DNA of 64,000 nucleotides from Ilex aquifolium (lineage: Eukaryota; Streptophyta; Magnoliopsida; Aquifoliales; Aquifoliaceae), in NCBI GenBank assembly GCA_951799425.1, contig OX637409.1, positions 9,582,960 to 9,646,959 of the forward strand, read 5' to 3'. The notes beneath the pieces were generated by a model. The model saw nothing but the letters and a program-made list of their open reading frames with translations. It was not told the origin of the DNA and did no database searches. Made by a program: the position numbers and the translations under genes. Shown piece after piece: positions 59,801 to 64,000 of this stretch; position 1 is the stretch's first letter; each line of letters begins with the position of its first letter.

Positions 59801-60760
59801 ACCTTTGTCCTAGAATAGCTCCCAATGTGTAATCACTAGCGTCGAACATGAGCTCAAATGGAAGTTCCCAATTGGGTGGTTGCATAATTGGAGGTGTTAT
59901 CAACATGTTTTTCAATTTTTTAAATGCTACCTCACAATCTTGCAACCATTCAAAATGAACATTCTTGGCCAAAAGGTTGCATAAAGGTCGCAACAAAGCA
60001 CTAAAATCCTTTATGAACCGTCGATAAAAGTCGGTGTGTCCAAGGAAAGACTTGGCATCTTTTACACATTTAGCGGTAGGGAGATTTGAAATTAATTCAA
60101 CTTTGGATTTATTTACGTCTATTCCCCGCTCTGAGACTTTGTGTCCCAACACAATACCCTGAGTAACCATAAAATGACACTTCTTCCAGTTAAGCACCAG
60201 ATTTTTCTCCTCACATCGGACTAAAACCTTTTCTAAATTTTCCAAGCATCCCTCTAAATAATCACCAAACACAAAGAAGTTGTCCATGAACACTACCACA
60301 ATTTTCTCTACCATATCACTGAAAAAAACCATCATACATCGTTGGAAGGGGCATTACATAGCCCAAATGACATCCTTCAATAGGCAAAAGTTCCAAAAGG
60401 GCAAGTAAATGTTGTTTTCTCCTGGTCTTCTAAGATAATCTCAATTTGGTTATACCCAGAATACCCGTCAAGGAAACAATAGAACAAATGACCTACTACT
60501 CACTCTAAGACCTAATCAATAATGAAAGCGAGGAGTGGTATTTATGGATACACGATTTAGCTTCTTATAATCTATACACACCCTCCACTCAATGACCACT
60601 TGAGTGGGAATTAATTCATTGTTTTCATTAGCTACCACATCCACCCCTGCCTTTTTTGGTACCACTTGTGTGAGACTTGCTCATTTACTATTAGTAATTC
60701 GGTAAATAATTCCCACATCCAACAACTTCAAGACTACAGACCTAACCACATCTTTCATGA
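59799..60760 (-). pseudogene. Athila reverse transcriptase with Asp-to-Asn at the active site
   Basis: The first half is broken but shows FYCFLDGYSGYNQI, QEKTTFTCPFGTFAY and MSFGLCNAP. From 60335 it is open for 178 residues: VVVFMDNFFVFGDYLE, LGHKVSERGIDVNKSKVE, SFLGHTDFYRRFIKDFSALL and LMFDASDYTLGAILGQR. The catalytic FMDD box reads FMDN (AAC at 60279-60281). A frameshift lies near 60340. Confidence 0.88.
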
Positions 60761-60953
60761 TTGGGTTCAACCTACGTTGTGGTTGTCAGGATAGCTTGGT
60801 TTCCTCTTCCAAATAAATTCAGTGTGTACAAATAAGAGGACTAATCCCCTTTAAGTCAGCTATGATCCAACCTATTGCTCATTTATAAGCCTTTAATACT
60901 CTCAACATCCTTTCTTCCTGTTCTAGTTATCAAATGATAAGTTTTTGTTCTAC

Positions 60954-61375
60954 CTAAGTATGCATATTTAAGTGTGGAAGGTAGTGCTTCAATTCTAGCT
61001 TAGGTGGGTGCATACCAAATGGTAGAATTTTCTTCTCTATTAGTGGAAGTTCTTCAAACTTAGGTAACCAGCTACCTACTTCATAGACTTCTTCTACATC
61101 ATGGTTTTCTTCTAAATGAATTTCCTCTACCTGAGCAATACAAGAATCAGTTACTTGATGTTCTTCAATTGCATTGATCATTTGGATGTCATGGGAGTCC
61201 ACATTATCAGGCAGCTACTTACCAATGTTAAACACATTCAGCTCCATCTACATGTTACCCCAAATGTAAGCTCCATGATTCCATTCCTGCAATTAATAAC
61301 AATATTAGATGTAACAAGGAATGGTCTTCCCAAAATTACTGGAATTTGAGAAGTATGGTCAGAAACTGGTGCAGT
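60954..61375 (-). pseudogene. Athila protease end and protease-RT linker
   Basis: Minus-strand ISDHTSQIPVILGRPFLVTS, NIVINCRNGIMELTFG and LNVFNIG form the C-terminal part of the Athila protease (about 61209-61375). The open linker with VEEIHLEENHDVEEVYEVGS and the HPPKLELKHYLPHLN block follows. The DTG/DSG catalytic half is missing: the element is cut at about 61380. Confidence 0.8.
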
Positions 61376-61380
61376 GTTTA

Positions 61381-61900
61381 ATACTATAAAATTGATGGGA
61401 AAGTAGAACCTATTTACCTATAATCATTCTTGTAAATAGATAATCATATTGGACTTGGCATAGGTAATTCTTGTAATCATTGCTATCGTAGTAAATTCTG
61501 TTTAATTAATTCAATTGTCTCGAATGCATATTTGTTATTTATTAATTGGGTGTTAAATGAATATCTACCACTCTAGTGCGTTTGACCACAATCTCGAGTG
61601 AATAAAAGAGTTTGAGTCAAAATACCTATTCACGGTGGGGAGATCTTTACCGATCAATCGTTTCTTTTCTTTAATTGTTATTTTCTTAAAGTGATCAATT
61701 TCTCAAACCAACTCTCACAATTCAATGTTTTCTTTTTATTTTAACCATCATCTTTTGAGTCATTTGTTTTCCTTGAGAAGATAACATCGGTAATCGACTG
61801 AGTTACAAAAAATGCTACTCCTTCCTACGCTTGGGAATTCCTCTCTAATTTAATCAACTCTAAGGAGCAAGCAGACTTGATTAAATATGATTTGAAATTC
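61381..61900 (+). mobile_element. Athila-like LTR/leader fragment in opposite orientation to the pol
   Basis: The stretch around 61757-61812 (GAGTCATTTGTTTTCCTTGA, then GGTAATCGACTGAGTTAC) is closely similar to 5577-5625 and in the same plus orientation, while the adjacent pol is on the minus strand. This fits a rearranged or nested insertion junction. Confidence 0.5.
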
Positions 61901-62345
61901 AAATGTTTTAATTATAAGAGATGCAAGCAACGAAGGTCAGATATTCTACTTTTGAGTGAGAAGATTATTACGCTATAGGAGACGATGGATATATCCATGC
62001 CAAGAAAAAGTTGTAGCAAGGGAGACAAAAAACAACCTAGAGACTACTGGTGAAATTGAGGAATCGAGATCTGTTCGTAAGATTTTTGAAAAAAGGAGGA
62101 CAACAATAGAGCGTGGTGAAAGAACTTGTGATTTTTTGTATTGTACATTTTGAACTATTCAGTCAGTTAATTATGAAGAATTACTATTTTTGTCTAAAAT
62201 AATCTTATCTATACTATTCCTCAAAGATTACTAAATTGAATTTTTTTTCCATAACTACCCTCAAAGATTTCTACAAAGTCAAATTAGAGCTCCCAAATCC
62301 ATAAAACCGGTCAAAACCATTTTGCCTTTTCATCTTCTTTTAATA
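61901..62345. other. unassigned sequence
   Basis: A 65-codon open stretch (61956-62153) is Arg/Glu-rich without a recognised domain. No gene is called. Confidence 0.35.
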
Positions 62346-62354
62346 TTTGATTAA

Positions 62355-62535
62355 GGAAAATGCTATTTAGACCTAAAAATCTGACATAAAAATCTGACAT
62401 AATGATATGGCTTCATAGGAATCATTGGATCAACACCAAGTTTCAATGTTTGATGGGGTCTACAGTGAATCCAAATGTCACATTGAATTAGGTCAGATTT
62501 TTATGTCAGATTTTTAGATCTCAATAGCATTGCTC
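62355..62535. mobile_element. Mutator-like MITE, 181 bp
   Basis: Ends GGAAAATGCTATTTAGACC and inverted GAGCAATGCTATTGAGATC extend as about 44 bp of inverted repeat containing two tandem AAAAATCTGACAT-type blocks. A perfect 9-bp duplication TTTGATTAA flanks it (62346-62354 and 62536-62544). The terminal GAGCAATGCTAT is shared with the MITE at 34582. Confidence 0.9.
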
Positions 62536-62544
62536 TTTGATTAA

Positions 62545-62900
62545 TTACCTTAATTAGTTTATAGGCATTTGGCAGCATCCATTGCCGTTTGAGAAGCTAA
62601 TCCATCTGACCCTTTCTCTAAACCGTAAAGCTCAATGACCACGTCTCTCTCTTCCTTTCTCTTTTTCTCTTTCTCTATCTGCTAGTCTACCTTCCTTTGA
62701 CTCATCAATTCCCACACCCCTCTCCGCAATGGCGTTTGTCAACCAGGAGAATATCTAGCATAAGGATGACTCACTACCCCTTACCACGAATGACACAAGG
62801 GTTGTCTGCACATTGCCTAAATGATTCTCGACCGGAGAAAATGATCCAGCTCTCTTTGATATCACCTCTGTTAGGGCATGTAAACAACATAAATTTTGAT
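62545..62900. other. sequence upstream of the copia fragment, with CT-rich run
   Basis: Pyrimidine-rich at about 62641-62690. Open stretches near 62730-62870 may be remains of copia gag, but no zinc knuckle or gag motif is visible. Confidence 0.35.
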
Positions 62901-62944
62901 TGATCTTCTCACGCCTGCACCCCCTGTTACCAATTTTGTTGGTA

Positions 62945-63790
62945 ACTCCTCTATTTTCTCTTCTTCATCTATTTCCTTTAATCCGTCATGACTGGTTGAT
63001 CGATAGCGGTACTAGTATATATATGTCTCCTAATCGTAGCTTATTTTTTAATTTTGCTTGTCTTACTAATGCTCATCCCATTCACTTACGCACTAGGGAT
63101 TTGATTCATATTGAAGGAATTGGTGATATTCATCTCTCTCATTCTCTCCATCTTTTGAATGTATTCTATGTTCCTATATTTAAATTTAATCTTCTTTCTA
63201 TTCCTAAGCTTACACATTTTATTGGTTGTGTTGCTATTTTTTCTTGTTCCTCTTGTGTTTTTCATGACCTCTCACGAAGAGGCTGATTGGAATGGGTGAG
63301 GCATGCAACAGGCTCTACATCTACCATCCTACTCCACCTATAGCCTCCTCTACTAGTAGTCACCCCACTAAAGCCCTTTGGCACCAACACCTCAGCAATT
63401 CCTCTACTTTTCATGTTCTTAGTTTTAGTAATTTTTTTTGTTCTCTTAATAATTGTGATGTACGTGTTCGTGCCAAGCATACTCGAACTCCTTTTTTGGA
63501 TTTTGCTAATATAAGCGTAGTAGGTTTTAATCGATTTTTTGTTGATATTTGGGGTGGTTATCACACACAATCCAGCAGTGTCCACATTTTTTTTTCTCAC
63601 TATTGTTGATGAATCTTTACGAACTACTTGAGTTTACCTCATGTGCTTTAAATCTGAAACCTTCTCTTGCCTTAAATTTTTTTTTGCACTTGTTGAGACT
63701 CAATTTCATACTCGAGTTAAACATGTCCGCTCTAATAATGGTGCTGAATTTTTGGCTAATTCTTTGCAAAATTTCCTTTCCTAATAATAT
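62945..63790 (+). pseudogene. Ty1/copia protease and integrase N-terminal half
   Basis: Pieces on the plus strand: HDWLIDSGTSIYMSPN (protease, catalytic DSG), IEGIGDIHLSHSLHLLNVFY, VPIFKFNLLSIPKL, then after a frame change KALWHQHLSNSSTFHVL and KHTRTPF (GAG-pre-integrase and zinc region), VDIWGGYHTQSSS, and VKHVRSNNGAEFLANSLQNF (integrase core). The reading stops near 63785. Reverse transcriptase and RNase H are absent. Several frameshifts are present. Confidence 0.85.
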
Positions 63791-64000
63791 TTTTCATTAA
63801 TTTTTCGATATTAGCTATTGGTTTCCTTAGTTTGAACGATAGTTATCTCTAATTCTTCTATATTTTGCACAACCAATGATTGAATGTTAATATTTTGTGC
63901 GATTAAGTATGTTTTGACCTTTATTTTCTTTCTTGGTTTATTTATTTATTTAAAGTGCCTAGGTTTTTGTAAACCCATGCAGGATTGAGGTTTTCTTCAA
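63791..64000. other. AT-rich window end
   Basis: Nothing recognised. Confidence 0.4.

Noticed and set aside
61956..62153. Arg/Glu-rich 65-codon frame as a possible small gene
   Set aside because: Short, without domain or context, between transposon fragments.
1..64000. tRNA, rRNA or CRISPR features
   Set aside because: The only tRNA-like matches are retrotransposon priming sites, and the only regular repeats are transposon-derived or microsatellites.

Overview
The window is AT-rich, repeat-dominated nuclear DNA from a flowering plant, most likely a eudicot. Evidence: one plant-specific ALOG/LSH regulatory gene, plant-type Ty3/gypsy lineages (Athila, Tekay, Tat), Ty1/copia remnants, plant Helitrons with TC...CTRR ends, and several MITE families. 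I see no rRNA, tRNA, CRISPR or bacterial-type operon. Only one intact host gene is convincing: an intronless ALOG protein on the minus strand at 35707-36336.

Layout. 1-5.8 kb: the end of an Athila-type integrase, then two copies of an Athila-like 3' non-coding region plus LTR, with clusters of short palindromic motifs. 9392-12920: a complete short LTR element with perfect target-site duplication (TSD) that carries only gag (TR-GAG type). 13.3-15.15 kb: a PIF-like MITE, a fold-back Mutator-like element and a degenerate tandem repeat. 15.6-32.5 kb: the most unusual part. An inverted Helitron is followed by a head-to-tail array of five Helitron units, each with a hypervariable CCA/CCG-type core. 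The array sits inside a PIF-like MITE and is itself interrupted by a full-length Tekay chromovirus (21553-31605). 34-34.8 kb: two MITEs. 35.7-36.3 kb: the LSH gene. 37231-47562: a full-length Tat-type retrotransposon on the minus strand, with dual RNase H, a 12-copy tandem repeat, and an intron-containing extra gene on the opposite strand. 48.8-55.3 kb: a hAT element, a terminal-inverted-repeat element holding a solo LTR, and a lone Helitron. 58-63.8 kb: a decayed Athila pol (minus), copia fragments and a second Mutator-like MITE.

The elements do not form a shared pathway; the window is a record of nested insertion and decay around one developmental regulator gene. All retrotransposon proteins seen are broken by nonsense codons, frameshifts or loss of catalytic residues, and many changes are C-to-T or G-to-A, as expected for silenced, methylated DNA. 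Element boundaries rest on TSDs and terminal motifs read directly from the sequence; family names come from recognised protein motifs and were not checked by database search.
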